Positions 35,553 to 44,552 are shown, numbered from the stretch's first letter. The stretch is DNA of 64,000 bases from Planococcus versutus (GCF_001186155.3 NZ_CP016540.2:2768001-2832000); one strand, 5' to 3'. Notes: generated by a model not told the origin, from the letters alone. Program-made: numbers and translations.

Positions 35553-36497
35553 CTATTCATACTTGATGCGTGGATCAATGTACGTGTAAACGATGTCCAC
35601 GATTAAATTGACTAGTACGAATAACGTGGCGACAAGTAAGACGGAACCTTGTACCATCGGGAAGTCCCGAGCTGCAATAGCATCAATCATCAAGCGTCCA
35701 ACGCCATTAATCGCAAATACTTTCTCAGTAATAATCGTACCTCCAAGCAAAAGTCCGAAGTTCAATCCAATAACAGTAATAATTGGAATCATGGCATTTT
35801 TCAACGTATGAATCCAAATTACATTTTTTTCCTTAACCCCTTTTGCTCTGGCAGTCCGCACATAATCAGCACGAATTACTTCTAGCATCGATGAACGAGT
35901 CATCCGTGCAATCATAGCAGCAGAGCCCGTTCCTAGGGTAATTGCTGGCAAAATCAATTCTTTAATGCCGTCAATAGTATAAAAGGGATTGGACATTCCA
36001 CCAACAGGTAGCCATTGAAGATTTACGGAAAATACTAAAATCAATAAAGCGCCAAGCCAAAAGTTAGGAATGGAAATTCCTGCGAGAGCAAGAGTAGTTG
36101 CCGAAACATCCAAAAGCGAATTTTGTTTTAATGCAGAAACTAGTCCAGCAACAACTCCGATAATTACTGCTACGATCATGCTGGCAATTGCTAATTTCAA
36201 CGTATTAGGAAATCGAATCATGATAGCATCTGCAACCGGTTGACTAGTTTGATAAGAATATCCGAAGTCCCCTTGGACTGCATTCCCTACGTATCTCACA
36301 TATTGAGTAAGAAAAGGATCATTCAAACCCAAGTTGTCTCGAATTGCAGTAATGTCTGATTCGGTTGCTGTAGGCCCTCCGATAACAGCAGCTGGATCTC
36401 CTGGTGCTATATACATCGAAGAAAACACAAGGAAAGAAATACCTAGCAACAAAAATAGTAATTGCAAAGCTCGACGTACGATTAAAGAAACCAACAA
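35553..36497 (-). CDS. Peptide ABC transporter permease (OppB/DppB type)
   Basis: First gene of the importer operon, 314 residues. It has the N-terminal helix and family motif DPAAVIGG, then DFGYSYQTSQPV and the EAA loop ARAKGVKEKNVIWIHTLKNA. The start is one of two adjacent TTG codons (36497 or 36494) behind GGGGG. A TATAAT on the minus strand at 36570-36575, in a very AT-rich gap, is a possible -10. Confidence 0.92.
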   Translation of the reverse strand: MLVSLIVRRALQLLFLLLGISFLVFSSMYIAPGDPAAVIGGPTATESDITAIRDNLGLNDPFLTQYVRYVGNAVQGDFGYSYQTSQPVADAIMIRFPNTLKLAIASMIVAVIIGVVAGLVSALKQNSLLDVSATTLALAGISIPNFWLGALLILVFSVNLQWLPVGGMSNPFYTIDGIKELILPAITLGTGSAAMIARMTRSSMLEVIRADYVRTARAKGVKEKNVIWIHTLKNAMIPIITVIGLNFGLLLGGTIITEKVFAINGVGRLMIDAIAARDFPMVQGSVLLVATLFVLVNLIVDIVYTYIDPRIKYE

Positions 36498-36730
36498 TAC
36501 ACCCCCAGATCATTTGTTAAGCAATTATTAAAATTCGCTTTCCAAATGTTAATTATTTTGATAATTTTGATTATAAAGCACTGATTAGAAAAAAGCTACA
36601 CTGTTTTTACAAAAGTATGAATTTTTTATTATTTATCTTTCACAAAGATCTTTTTTTCGCTATTTTACTAACTTTATGTATAATACATCCTATCAATAGT
36701 TAATTATTGGTTAGATTTTTTACACAAAAA

Positions 36731-36765
36731 TAAAAGTCTGCAGCTTTTTAGCTGCAGACTTTTAT
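36731..36765 (-). terminator. Terminator of the Lrp-family gene
   Basis: AAAAGTCTGCAGC and GCTGCAGACTTTT form a 13-bp stem at the stop of the regulator gene. It separates it from the transporter operon. Confidence 0.82.
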
Positions 36766-37211
36766 AATTTCATTCCGGTTCGACTCTTGAAGCGTCGAAG
36801 TAAAATGTGGCTCTCTACTCTTGTAATCCCTTCTAACGCATACATCTCTTCGTTGATAAATTTTTCAAGGTCGATAAAATCATCGACCAACACATGCATA
36901 TGAAGAGTTGATGGTCCCGTCATTTGGTAACAACTCGCAACACTTGGATTGTCCGCCAAAGCTTGCGCTACTTTTACGAGTGAAGCAGGCTCACAATCTA
37001 CCTCGAAAAAGCCTGACACTTTTTTGCCCACTTTTTCACTATTGATGACGACCGTAAAACTTTCAATCACACCCGCTTCAGTGAGTTGATGCACTCGTTC
37101 TCGAATGGCCACACGTGACAAACAAAGTTCTTTGCCGATGTCGACATAGGACATGCGGCCATTTCCTGTTAATAATGCCAGTATTTTTCGATCAATTTCA
37201 TCTAGTTTCAT
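36762..37211 (-). CDS. Lrp/AsnC-family transcriptional regulator (YwrC-like position)
   Basis: A 149-residue regulator: N-terminal HTH (IDRKILALLTGNGRMSYVDIG; LCLSRVAIRERVHQL) and C-terminal RAM-type ligand domain (about residues 65-140). In B. subtilis an Lrp-type gene (ywrC) sits beside chromate transporter genes ywrA/ywrB and the GGT gene ywrD. Here the same partners occur with a peptide importer between them, so it is the likely local regulator, perhaps sensing an amino acid. Its own start follows GAGGTGTATGT. Confidence 0.88.
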   Translation of the reverse strand: MKLDEIDRKILALLTGNGRMSYVDIGKELCLSRVAIRERVHQLTEAGVIESFTVVINSEKVGKKVSGFFEVDCEPASLVKVAQALADNPSVASCYQMTGPSTLHMHVLVDDFIDLEKFINEEMYALEGITRVESHILLRRFKSRTGMKL

Positions 37212-37248
37212 ACATACACCTCAAGCTCTCATTTTAAAATTCTGTTGG

Positions 37249-37695
37249 TTATTTACGCAAATGCAGTTGTATGCAATAAATACCCGGAGCGACTTCAACT
37301 ACTGCTCCTTCTTGAAACCCAAACCATTTATAAAGTGCCATTGCTGGTTTGTTGGCTGAGCCGGTACTAACGATAAAATCGCATGCATACTGTTTTTTCA
37401 GCAAATAATTCAATAGCTTTTTCCCAACTCCCTTTCGAAAATGAATGGGGTCGACTACCAGTCGATAAATATCAACAACATCTTCTTCTAGTTTATAAGA
37501 AATAACACCTTGCAATTGCTCTTCACTATAACCCAAAAATGTTTCCGTACTGTTTTGAATTTCTTCAATCGTTTCAGCTAACTGTGGAATTTTGTAAAAC
37601 CCGATTAGCTCGGCTTCTACACGGTAAGCAGCTTGTTGTATTTGCTGAATTTTTTTTGCAATTGATCTGTTTTGATGATCTAGTTGATAAACCAT
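37249..37695 (-). CDS. GNAT-family N-acetyltransferase
   Basis: A 148-residue GNAT fold. The acetyl-CoA loop is recognisable as VVDPIHFRKGVGKKLL (the R/Q-x-x-G-x-G/A motif), followed by the usual helix and the strand ASTGSANKPAMALYKWFGF. The acceptor substrate is unknown. The start follows AAGGGTGATAGCTAT. It lies 37 bases upstream of the Lrp-type gene on the same strand, without an obvious terminator between them. Confidence 0.85.
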   Translation of the reverse strand: MVYQLDHQNRSIAKKIQQIQQAAYRVEAELIGFYKIPQLAETIEEIQNSTETFLGYSEEQLQGVISYKLEEDVVDIYRLVVDPIHFRKGVGKKLLNYLLKKQYACDFIVSTGSANKPAMALYKWFGFQEGAVVEVAPGIYCIQLHLRK

Positions 37696-37751
37696 ATAGC
37701 TATCACCCTTACTTAAACTTTACCATGATATTCTTTATAGAGTTGATAAAA

Positions 37752-38600
37752 TTAGTTGTGAAGAAAATCGAGCAACTCAGCAAATCTGTCTGTAGCGTCT
37801 TTATAGCCCTGATTGTATAAAATTTCAAGTTTTACTGGATCTCGCTCTAAGCCCTTAATTTTGTATAAATTAGCTGGACGAATAACTAAAGCTGACTTTT
37901 CTCTTTCTAATTGCTCAATAAACTCCATTGTTTCATTGTAACGCAAAGGTCTTTTTTCCATTTGCTTTGCAATCGCTGGATACTTACGTACAAACGCTGG
38001 CATGATTTTTGCTAAACGGCTCGCTTTTTTTCGATAGCCTTTTTCTCTTGTTAAAATAATGATTGGCTTTGTAACTCCATCAGATAGCGCTTTTCTGATG
38101 GGAAGCGGATCAGCAATACTGCCATCCATTAAATAGTGACCGTTAAATTCTACTGGTTGTGACATTACTGGCAGTGAACTCGATGCTCGTATAATAGATA
38201 AAACGTCTTCTGGTCGATTTTGTTTCTCAAAATATACAGCTTTCCCTGTTAGACAATCGGTTGTTCCTACTACAAATTCTTCTGTTGCATTGCTAAAGCG
38301 CTCATAATCAAATGGCACTAAGCTGTTTGGAATTTCATCAAAGATTAAATCCATTCCAAAAAGTTCTCGTTTAGTCCATAAGTTTTTAACTGAAATATAT
38401 TCAGGATGATTGACGTAGCCGATAGTAACTTCTCGATTGCGACCGCTTTGTCTTGAAATGTAAGAAGATGCATGACAAGCTCCTGCTGAAACACCAATTA
38501 TATAATCTACAACTACATTTTCTTCCAATAGCTTTTCAAGAACACCACCTGTGTAAACTCCGCGCATTCCACCACCTTCTAATATTAAACCGCTTTTCAT
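37752..38600 (-). CDS. Patatin-like phospholipase family protein
   Basis: A 282-residue patatin-fold acyl hydrolase. The oxyanion loop GGGMRGVYTGG (residues 9-19), nucleophile Ser38 in GVSAG, and catalytic Asp159 in LMDGSIADP form the Ser-Asp dyad. The substrate is probably a membrane lipid or acyl ester; no signal peptide is present. It resembles the YqhO/RssA-type proteins of Bacillales. The start follows AAAGGAGTGGGGAACG. Confidence 0.88.
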   Translation of the reverse strand: MKSGLILEGGGMRGVYTGGVLEKLLEENVVVDYIIGVSAGACHASSYISRQSGRNREVTIGYVNHPEYISVKNLWTKRELFGMDLIFDEIPNSLVPFDYERFSNATEEFVVGTTDCLTGKAVYFEKQNRPEDVLSIIRASSSLPVMSQPVEFNGHYLMDGSIADPLPIRKALSDGVTKPIIILTREKGYRKKASRLAKIMPAFVRKYPAIAKQMEKRPLRYNETMEFIEQLEREKSALVIRPANLYKIKGLERDPVKLEILYNQGYKDATDRFAELLDFLHN

Positions 38601-38635
38601 CGTTCCCCACTCCTTTGGCTGATAAAAAACCTTCC

Positions 38636-39313
38636 TTAACCTATTTTCTCAATAATTTCTGGTTTGTTATTTTTAGGAGAATTAACTTCTTCAGAAACCT
38701 GATAAACTTCCATGTCAATTGCTTTATAAGGTTTTAACAACGATTTCAATAGTTCAATATCTTCTACGCGGGGATCTAGCCACGTTTGTTCGTCTTGTTT
38801 TGATAAAATAACAGGCATCCGGTCATGAATTTTTTTCATTAACTCATTTGGAACAGTTGTCAATATGGAACAACTATTGACTATCTGACCATCGGGCGCT
38901 TTCCAAGATTCCCAAAGAGCTGCAAAAGCGAAAGGTTCATCTGTTTTCAATTTGATGCGCATTGGTAGTTTCTTGCCATCTCTTTTTTGCCATTCATAAA
39001 AAGAATCAGCGATTACTAAACAACGTTTCTTTTTGAACGCATTACGAAAACTGGGCTTGTTCTCGACTGTTTCAGAACGAGCGTTAATCATTTTATATCC
39101 TATTTTACTATCTTTTGCCCACGGAGGAATAAGCCCCCAACGGAGTTTGCCAAGTCGATTGTTATTCCCATCGTTTACTACTGCCACTACTTGTTGAGAA
39201 GGTGCCACATTATAGCTTGCTACGTATTCATCTTTTCCAATGGTCGTTTCCTCAATAGCAAAGCGTTCAATCAACACCGTGTAATCGGTGAATAATGAGT
39301 ATCTCCCACACAC
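38636..39313 (-). CDS. SRAP (YedK/HMCES) abasic-site-crosslinking protein
   Basis: Family role: covalently captures abasic sites in single-stranded DNA through the N-terminal cysteine. I start at GTG 39313 because this places the essential Cys at position 2 (MCGRYSLF) behind GGGGAGCGATTGAT. The in-frame ATG at 39331 would bury the cysteine. Other conserved residues: Asn77 (MINARSE), Glu107 (SFYEWQK) and His163 (KIHDRMPVIL). Length 225 matches the family. Confidence 0.92.
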   Translation of the reverse strand: MCGRYSLFTDYTVLIERFAIEETTIGKDEYVASYNVAPSQQVVAVVNDGNNNRLGKLRWGLIPPWAKDSKIGYKMINARSETVENKPSFRNAFKKKRCLVIADSFYEWQKRDGKKLPMRIKLKTDEPFAFAALWESWKAPDGQIVNSCSILTTVPNELMKKIHDRMPVILSKQDEQTWLDPRVEDIELLKSLLKPYKAIDMEVYQVSEEVNSPKNNKPEIIEKIG

Positions 39314-39626
39314 ATCAATCGCTCCCCACATTAATTATTAGTCACTATAAATATAACAGAACATTCTTTCTTTTTTTAAAATGAATGGATTCATAAAATT
39401 TTATCTGCTTTACTATTTTATTTTCATAAGCGAAATACGTTATTCCGCTTGTCTTTGACTCTATTTTTTACTGTAATTTTGCTTTTTCTCTTTATTCCCT
39501 TAAATCGATCGCCCTAAGCTATTTCATTCTATAGAACTCAAAATCTACGGAAAATTCGTTAAGGTCCCTTAAATGGCGAAATAGTGTTATAATAGAAGAA
39601 CAATGAGTTATATTAGGAGGAATTAC
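39314..39626. other. Intergenic region with a palindromic promoter
   Basis: Apart from the promoter at its right end (39559-39593), which contains the perfect TTAAGG-TC-CCTTAA palindrome, I see no gene, repeat or RNA in this AT-rich stretch. Confidence 0.5.
39559..39593 (+). promoter_or_regulatory. Promoter with overlapping perfect palindrome upstream of the unknown protein gene
   Basis: TTAAGG-TC-CCTTAA (39559-39572) lies where a -35 box would be relative to TATAAT (39588-39593). It could be a repressor site. No regulator gene is adjacent. Confidence 0.4.
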
Positions 39627-40058
39627 ATGGCTACTGCACGCGAAATGAGTCTCGTCAACAAGGATTTTCTGGTTGAAGAATTAGGGCTGAAACAACAAGG
39701 CAACTCAACAATTTTTATGAACGAAGATTGTTTTGTGCTATCTCCATCGGTTCAGCGATATGAAAAAGGATTTGACGTCAGTGAGTTCAATTTGGCAAAG
39801 TTCGATCCAGAACGCCAACAAGGCTTTTTGCTCGTACGGTACATGGATACCTTTTTAATGGCGAAACTGGAAAGCTTCACTAAGAAAATGATGCTTCCTG
39901 AACTTCAAATTAAAAAGAAAAATACAAAACCCCATTGGAAATTCACAGTTGCTGAAAATCCTGCTTATCATATTGTGAATACACAAAACAAAGAACTGCG
40001 TTACCGTCTACAAGAACCAACAAAAAAACAAGTTCTTTCCTTTTTCAAGAAATTATAA
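39627..40058 (+). CDS. Conserved-looking protein of unknown function
   Basis: A 143-residue soluble protein with mixed alpha/beta composition and a basic C-terminal half. I recognise no family. I chose ATG 39627 because AGGAGGAATTAC precedes it directly; an ATG eight codons earlier overlaps that ribosome binding site. It is preceded by a clear TATAAT and followed by a terminator, so it is a real single-gene unit. Confidence 0.7.
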   Translation: MATAREMSLVNKDFLVEELGLKQQGNSTIFMNEDCFVLSPSVQRYEKGFDVSEFNLAKFDPERQQGFLLVRYMDTFLMAKLESFTKKMMLPELQIKKKNTKPHWKFTVAENPAYHIVNTQNKELRYRLQEPTKKQVLSFFKKL

Positions 40059-40063
40059 AATCT

Positions 40064-40093
40064 TCCCGCTGCCTATGCACGCGGGCTTTTTTA
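40064..40093 (+). terminator. Terminator of the unknown protein gene
   Basis: CCCGC and GCGGG stem with six Ts, just after the stop. Confidence 0.65.
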
Positions 40094-40186
40094 CGAAAAA
40101 TTTTTTTGCTCTTTAGTTTGCTCTACTAACAAGCTATTTTCCATTTCACTTTTGAAACAAAAGTCATTAGCGATTGGACGTGATGT

Positions 40187-41368
40187 ATGTATTCGCAACG
40201 ATATACTATAAAAGACCGCTCTTTTTGGAAAATCATCTTTAGTCTTCTTTTAGCTTCTTTATTTATTTTTGCTAATATGTATGCTGTTCAGCCTCTACTG
40301 CCGGTTTTTGCAGATGAATTTCAAGTTTCTGTTTCTACGGCTAGCTTGTCTTTGTCATTAACGATTTTCGGGCTGATTCTTGGCTTAATCATTCTTGGTT
40401 TTTTTTCTGACCGAAACGGCAGAAAGTTCTATATTACTTACGCTTTACTCGGTTCAGCCATTCCTTTTTTTGTTATTCCTTTAGCGGATTCGTTTGCTGT
40501 GTTGTTAATTCTTCGCTTTATTCAAGGTTTTGCGATGGCTGGTGTACCTGCAGCCGCACTGGCTTATATAATTGAAGAAATCGACCGAAAAAACATTGCT
40601 TACGCTACCGCTCTCTACATCTCTAGTAATGCGCTTGGCGGCATGATTGGACGTTTTTTAACCGGCTTTTTAACAGATACGTTTTCATGGCAATTCTCCT
40701 TTTATGTATTTGCTCTATCGGGACTCATCATATTTTTAGCGGTTCTTTTCTTATTGCCACCGTCAAAAAACTTTCAGTCGAGCCAATTGAGTTTCACAAA
40801 AGATATTGAAGGATTTTTATTTCATTTGAAGAACCCTGCACTTCTTGTTGTTTTCGGATTAGGTGCCGTGTTGCAAATTTCTTTTACCGGGGTTTGGACC
40901 TATTTACCTTTTCATCTTGAGGCTCCACCTTACTCTATGTCTTTAAAGGCTATTTCGTATTTATTCTTTGCATATGGCATTGGTGTTATTGGCAGTCCGC
41001 TAGCTGGTCGTGCTGCTGAAAAATTCGGCTTCCGTAAAATTCGCTTGATTGGTGTCTTTATTCTTTCGGCTGGGATTTTTATGACATTGAGTTCTGCACT
41101 TTGGCTTATCGTTATCGGACTTTGTTTAACGTGTCTAGGCTTTTTTACCGCACATTCTTTAACTGCTTCTTCAGTTGGACAACAAGCTACTCATCATAAA
41201 GGCAGTGCTTCTAGTTTATATTTGGTATCCTACTATCTCGGTGTCGCTATTGGCAGCTCGCTGTTAAGTCCATTATGGCTCTCAGCTGGTTGGACGGGAT
41301 TGATTTTTTTTACATCGGTATTGCCACTTTTTTACGTATTTGTGCTTACGATCTACAAAAAAAAGTAG
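40187..41368 (+). CDS. Major facilitator superfamily exporter
   Basis: A 393-residue protein with about twelve transmembrane helices. MFS motif A is GFFSDRNGRKFYI (after helix 2), and a second copy lies in the other half (GRAAEKFGFRKIRL). PLLPVFADEFQVS in the first loop and the general pattern resemble B. subtilis YybF/YnfM-type efflux proteins. The substrate is unknown. The ribosome binding site is weak (GGACGTGAT), so expression may be low. Confidence 0.82.
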   Translation: MYSQRYTIKDRSFWKIIFSLLLASLFIFANMYAVQPLLPVFADEFQVSVSTASLSLSLTIFGLILGLIILGFFSDRNGRKFYITYALLGSAIPFFVIPLADSFAVLLILRFIQGFAMAGVPAAALAYIIEEIDRKNIAYATALYISSNALGGMIGRFLTGFLTDTFSWQFSFYVFALSGLIIFLAVLFLLPPSKNFQSSQLSFTKDIEGFLFHLKNPALLVVFGLGAVLQISFTGVWTYLPFHLEAPPYSMSLKAISYLFFAYGIGVIGSPLAGRAAEKFGFRKIRLIGVFILSAGIFMTLSSALWLIVIGLCLTCLGFFTAHSLTASSVGQQATHHKGSASSLYLVSYYLGVAIGSSLLSPLWLSAGWTGLIFFTSVLPLFYVFVLTIYKKK

Positions 41369-41730
41369 GCTCTCCCATGAGGTGAGCTTGCTTTTTTTGC
41401 TTTTATTTTAGAAACGCTACTGAAGCGAACCTTTCACTCACTGCATTTTTCATTTCAAGATTCGACGCACATATATCCAAATCGAGTGACAGGTTAATCT
41501 GCGTAACCAAGACAAAGATACGGAATACCAAAAAAAGGATCTATTTCTATTCATGTAAAGAGCTCAGAACCAGTTGTTCCGGACTTTTGTAGCATATTGG
41601 TATTTTACTTTTCTTTATTCTTTAAAACTTCTCCCATTAGATTTTGCTTGCTTCTACTATTGAATTGCCGTAATCACCTTTTTTATAAAAAGAATCATTT
41701 TCATTTCTGTTAAGTGAGAGAGTAAAATCC
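41369..41730. other. Intergenic stretch without recognised features
   Basis: About 360 AT-rich bases between convergent genes. I checked both strands for coding remnants, repeats and RNA motifs and found nothing convincing. Confidence 0.5.
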
Positions 41731-42207
41731 TTATAACGGAAGAAATAAGCCATAGCCAAAATATACCGTCAAGAGTGAAAGAAGTGCAAAAACCACATAC
41801 TCAGAAGTTCCGCCTGTAGTAGCTGTTACAGGGAAACGGACAGTCCATTTAAATGGAAAAAAGAATTTGACACCTCTTTTAGTAGCCATATCTAATACGA
41901 TATGACTGGCCATTCCTACCAAGACCCCTGCTGAAATAGCCTCAACTGATATAAAAGCATCCATTATAAAGGAAATTAGTACAAGAAAAAGTAAACTATG
42001 CGTAAACGTTCGATGGCCAAAAAGACCATTAATCACTTTCGATAACATTGGCAACGTCCGACCTATTTTGCTTCCGCCATGGCAAATGTCTGGAATAATG
42101 GCACCTATGATACTTGCTCCCACCAAAATAACAGGTTCATAATTTGTGACTTGTGCGAAAGCAAGACTTGCTGTGATACCGCCTATGATGTGTGTTTTGC
42201 CTGTCAT
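41731..42207 (-). CDS. YdjM-family membrane-bound metal-dependent hydrolase
   Basis: A 158-residue membrane protein (DUF457/YdjM type). The His-rich family motifs are GKTHIIGGI at the N-terminus, GHRTFTHSLLFL in the centre and GMASHIVLDMATKRGVKFFFPF near residue 100. About four hydrophobic helices. The catalytic activity of this family is uncertain. The start follows AAAGGAGAGACAGC. It diverges from the HD-domain gene at 42370. Confidence 0.85.
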   Translation of the reverse strand: MTGKTHIIGGITASLAFAQVTNYEPVILVGASIIGAIIPDICHGGSKIGRTLPMLSKVINGLFGHRTFTHSLLFLVLISFIMDAFISVEAISAGVLVGMASHIVLDMATKRGVKFFFPFKWTVRFPVTATTGGTSEYVVFALLSLLTVYFGYGLFLPL

Positions 42208-42369
42208 GCTGTCTCTCCTTTACTGCGCTTTGATCAACTCACTTTTATTATACTCGTATTCGTGTATGCTGAAGATAAGGAAATTGGCAATCAATAGTGA
42301 ACTCTATGTGTTTATGAGTTCACACTCGCAATGAAGATTTCAAAATCATACATAGAAGGAGACGTTTTT

Positions 42370-42999
42370 ATGGGAATTCATCGCTTTTTCACTTCACTAA
42401 ATGATTTGGAACGAATTATCCGTGCACCTGGAATGTTCAAATTTGAAGAACATAATGTTGCAGCACACTCGTGGAAAGTAAGCCAGTATGCTATGTTTTT
42501 CGCAACGATTGAAGAACGTGCTGGCCAAGAAGTAGATTGGAAGTCTTTGTATGAAAAAACTATAAATCATGACTTTGCAGAAGTTTTTATTGGAGACATA
42601 AAAACACCTGTCAAATATGCTTCTCCAGAGCTTAAAGAAATGATCGCAAAAGTAGAAGAAGGCATGATGGAGAAATTTATTTTGCGTGAAATTCCTTCAG
42701 AATTTCAAGCTGTTTTTTTCGAGCGCATGAAAGAAGGAAAAGACTCAACTATCGAAGGACGTTTGCTGGAAATGGCGGACAAACTAGACCAATTTTATGA
42801 AGCCTTTGCTGAGTTAAAGCGTGGCAATACTGACAAAGAATTTATCGTCATGTACCGCATTGCGTTAACCAAATTATTAAATCTTCCTTTAGATGCAAGT
42901 GTCAATTATTTTAGAAATACGATGCTTAAAGATGTCATTAATGAAGAAACAGCGATTGATGTAAAAGAGATCACACGTCAAATCATTGCTGATCATTGA
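42370..42999 (+). CDS. HD-domain nucleotidase (YfbR-like)
   Basis: A 209-residue HD hydrolase resembling E. coli YfbR, a 5'-deoxynucleotidase. The metal ligands are His33 (NVAAHSWKV), His67-Asp68 (INHDFAEV) and a late Asp in EMADKLDQF; Glu71 follows the HD pair as in YfbR. The specificity of the YfbR active site (a tryptophan near residue 19) is not conserved, so the substrate is uncertain. ATG 42370 follows AGAAGGAGACG; an in-frame ATG at 42331 lies upstream of that site. Confidence 0.8.
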   Translation: MGIHRFFTSLNDLERIIRAPGMFKFEEHNVAAHSWKVSQYAMFFATIEERAGQEVDWKSLYEKTINHDFAEVFIGDIKTPVKYASPELKEMIAKVEEGMMEKFILREIPSEFQAVFFERMKEGKDSTIEGRLLEMADKLDQFYEAFAELKRGNTDKEFIVMYRIALTKLLNLPLDASVNYFRNTMLKDVINEETAIDVKEITRQIIADH

Positions 43000-43057
43000 G
43001 CTTTGCTCTATATTTCGCATGTGTGTTGTGGTAAATTTAACAATAACCATTAACTTC

Positions 43058-43089
43058 GGAGGTGAATCCCTTAAAAAGGGAATTTATTG
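43058..43089 (+). promoter_or_regulatory. Ribosome binding site separated from a TTG start by a hairpin
   Basis: GGAGGTG (43058-43064) lies 22 bases before the TTG start at 43087. The gap contains a 6-bp perfect hairpin (TCCCTT 43067-43072, AAA loop, AAGGGA 43076-43081). Folding it would shorten the effective spacing to about 7 bases. A stop codon (TAA, 43072) in the same frame rules out a start nearer the site. Confidence 0.6.
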
Positions 43090-44394
43090 GACCCCATACT
43101 TATATTAAATTTAGCGTTGCTCGTCTTATTAATCGCGTTAACAGCCGTTTTTGTCGGCTCAGAATTTGCCGTCGTTAAAGTCCGGATGTCGCGCATCGAT
43201 CAATTAATTGATGAAGGAAATAAAAAAGCGGTGCTGGTAAAGAAAATCACGAGTGATCTTGATTACTACTTGTCTGCATGTCAGCTAGGCATTACCGTTA
43301 CAGCTCTTGGTTTGGGCTGGTTAGGAAAACCTACTGTAGAGCGTCTTTTTTATCCTTTGTTTGAATTACTCGATGTTCCTTCTTCTGCTTCTACAGTCAT
43401 TTCATTTGTTTTAGCTTTCTCGTTAGTGACTTTTTTACATGTGGTGATAGGAGAAATGGCACCAAAATCTTTAGCGCTTCAATTTGCTGAAGCAATGACA
43501 CTGTTCTTGTCGCCTTTTTTGTATGGGTTCGGCAAAATTATGTATCCATTCATTTTCATCCTAAACGGTTCTGCTCGTATTTTGTTGCGAATTTTTGGCA
43601 TAGAACCTGGCAAAGAAGATCAAGCCCATTCAGAAGAAGAGCTAAAAATTATTATGGCACAAAGTTTTCAAAGCGGTGAAATAAATCAAACAGAGTTGTC
43701 CTACATGCAAAACATTTTTGCCTTTGATGAACGCAGTGTGAAAGACGTCATGATTCCACGAACTCAAATGATTTCTTTTGCCCATGATTTATCGAATGAA
43801 GAACTTCTTTCCCAAATACGCGATCATCGCTTTACGCGCTATCCCATTGCAAAAGATGGAGATAAAGATGACTTGATCGGCTTTATTAATGCGAAAGAAA
43901 TACTGACGCATTATGCTATTAATGGTCAATTTGATATGTTAGAACTTGTACATGATCTTCCCTATTTTCATGAAACGACACCTCTTAAAAGCGCCTTAGT
44001 AAGGATGCAAAAAGATCATACGCATATCGCGTTAGTAATCGATGAATACGGGGGAACTTCAGGATTAATCACAATGGAAGATATATTAGAAGAAATTGTT
44101 GGAGAAATTCGCGATGAGTTTGACGAAGATGAAGATGAAGAAATTATTAAAGAAAGCGAGACGCGCTACCTGTTAAACGGCCGTGTCTTGTTAAAAGATT
44201 TGGAAGAACGATTTGGTTTTGAATTTGATGATAGTGAAGATATTGATACAATTGCCGGATGGATTCAGCATCAGCTTATCGAAGCTGAAACGGGTGATCT
44301 TTTTGTAAAAGAAGGTTGCGAATGGTCAATTGTCGAAATGGAAAATCATCACATCTTGAAAGTGGCTTGTAATGTCTTGCCAAAATCACCTTAA
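43087..44394 (+). CDS. CorC/HlyC-type membrane protein (DUF21-CBS, hemolysin family)
   Basis: A 435-residue protein. DUF21/CNNM transmembrane domain (residues 1-190, starting with LNLALLVLLIALTAVFVGSEFAVVKVR), a pair of CBS domains (about 210-335; VMIPRTQMISF, HIALVIDEYGGTSGL), and the C-terminal CorC_HlyC domain (about 350-430). Family members are linked to Mg2+ or cation efflux rather than haemolysis. The TTG start is required: the frame is closed upstream and homologues begin at the same point. Its unusual ribosome binding site is described separately. Confidence 0.92.
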   Translation: MDPILILNLALLVLLIALTAVFVGSEFAVVKVRMSRIDQLIDEGNKKAVLVKKITSDLDYYLSACQLGITVTALGLGWLGKPTVERLFYPLFELLDVPSSASTVISFVLAFSLVTFLHVVIGEMAPKSLALQFAEAMTLFLSPFLYGFGKIMYPFIFILNGSARILLRIFGIEPGKEDQAHSEEELKIIMAQSFQSGEINQTELSYMQNIFAFDERSVKDVMIPRTQMISFAHDLSNEELLSQIRDHRFTRYPIAKDGDKDDLIGFINAKEILTHYAINGQFDMLELVHDLPYFHETTPLKSALVRMQKDHTHIALVIDEYGGTSGLITMEDILEEIVGEIRDEFDEDEDEEIIKESETRYLLNGRVLLKDLEERFGFEFDDSEDIDTIAGWIQHQLIEAETGDLFVKEGCEWSIVEMENHHILKVACNVLPKSP

Positions 44395-44427
44395 AAAGAA
44401 TGTCCGAGACTTGGACATTCTTTTTTT
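44395..44427 (+). terminator. Terminator of the CorC/HlyC-type gene
   Basis: AAAGAATGTCC and GGACATTCTTT with seven Ts. Confidence 0.85.
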
Positions 44428-44552
44428 CGAGCAAAATTTTGACAAGATTTTTAACAATCTTGCTTCTCTTATAATTTTAGGATTAGTTCATTGTGAAACA
44501 GGGCATATACAACTATACAACGTAATTAATTTTATAAAATGGAGGTTGTTAT

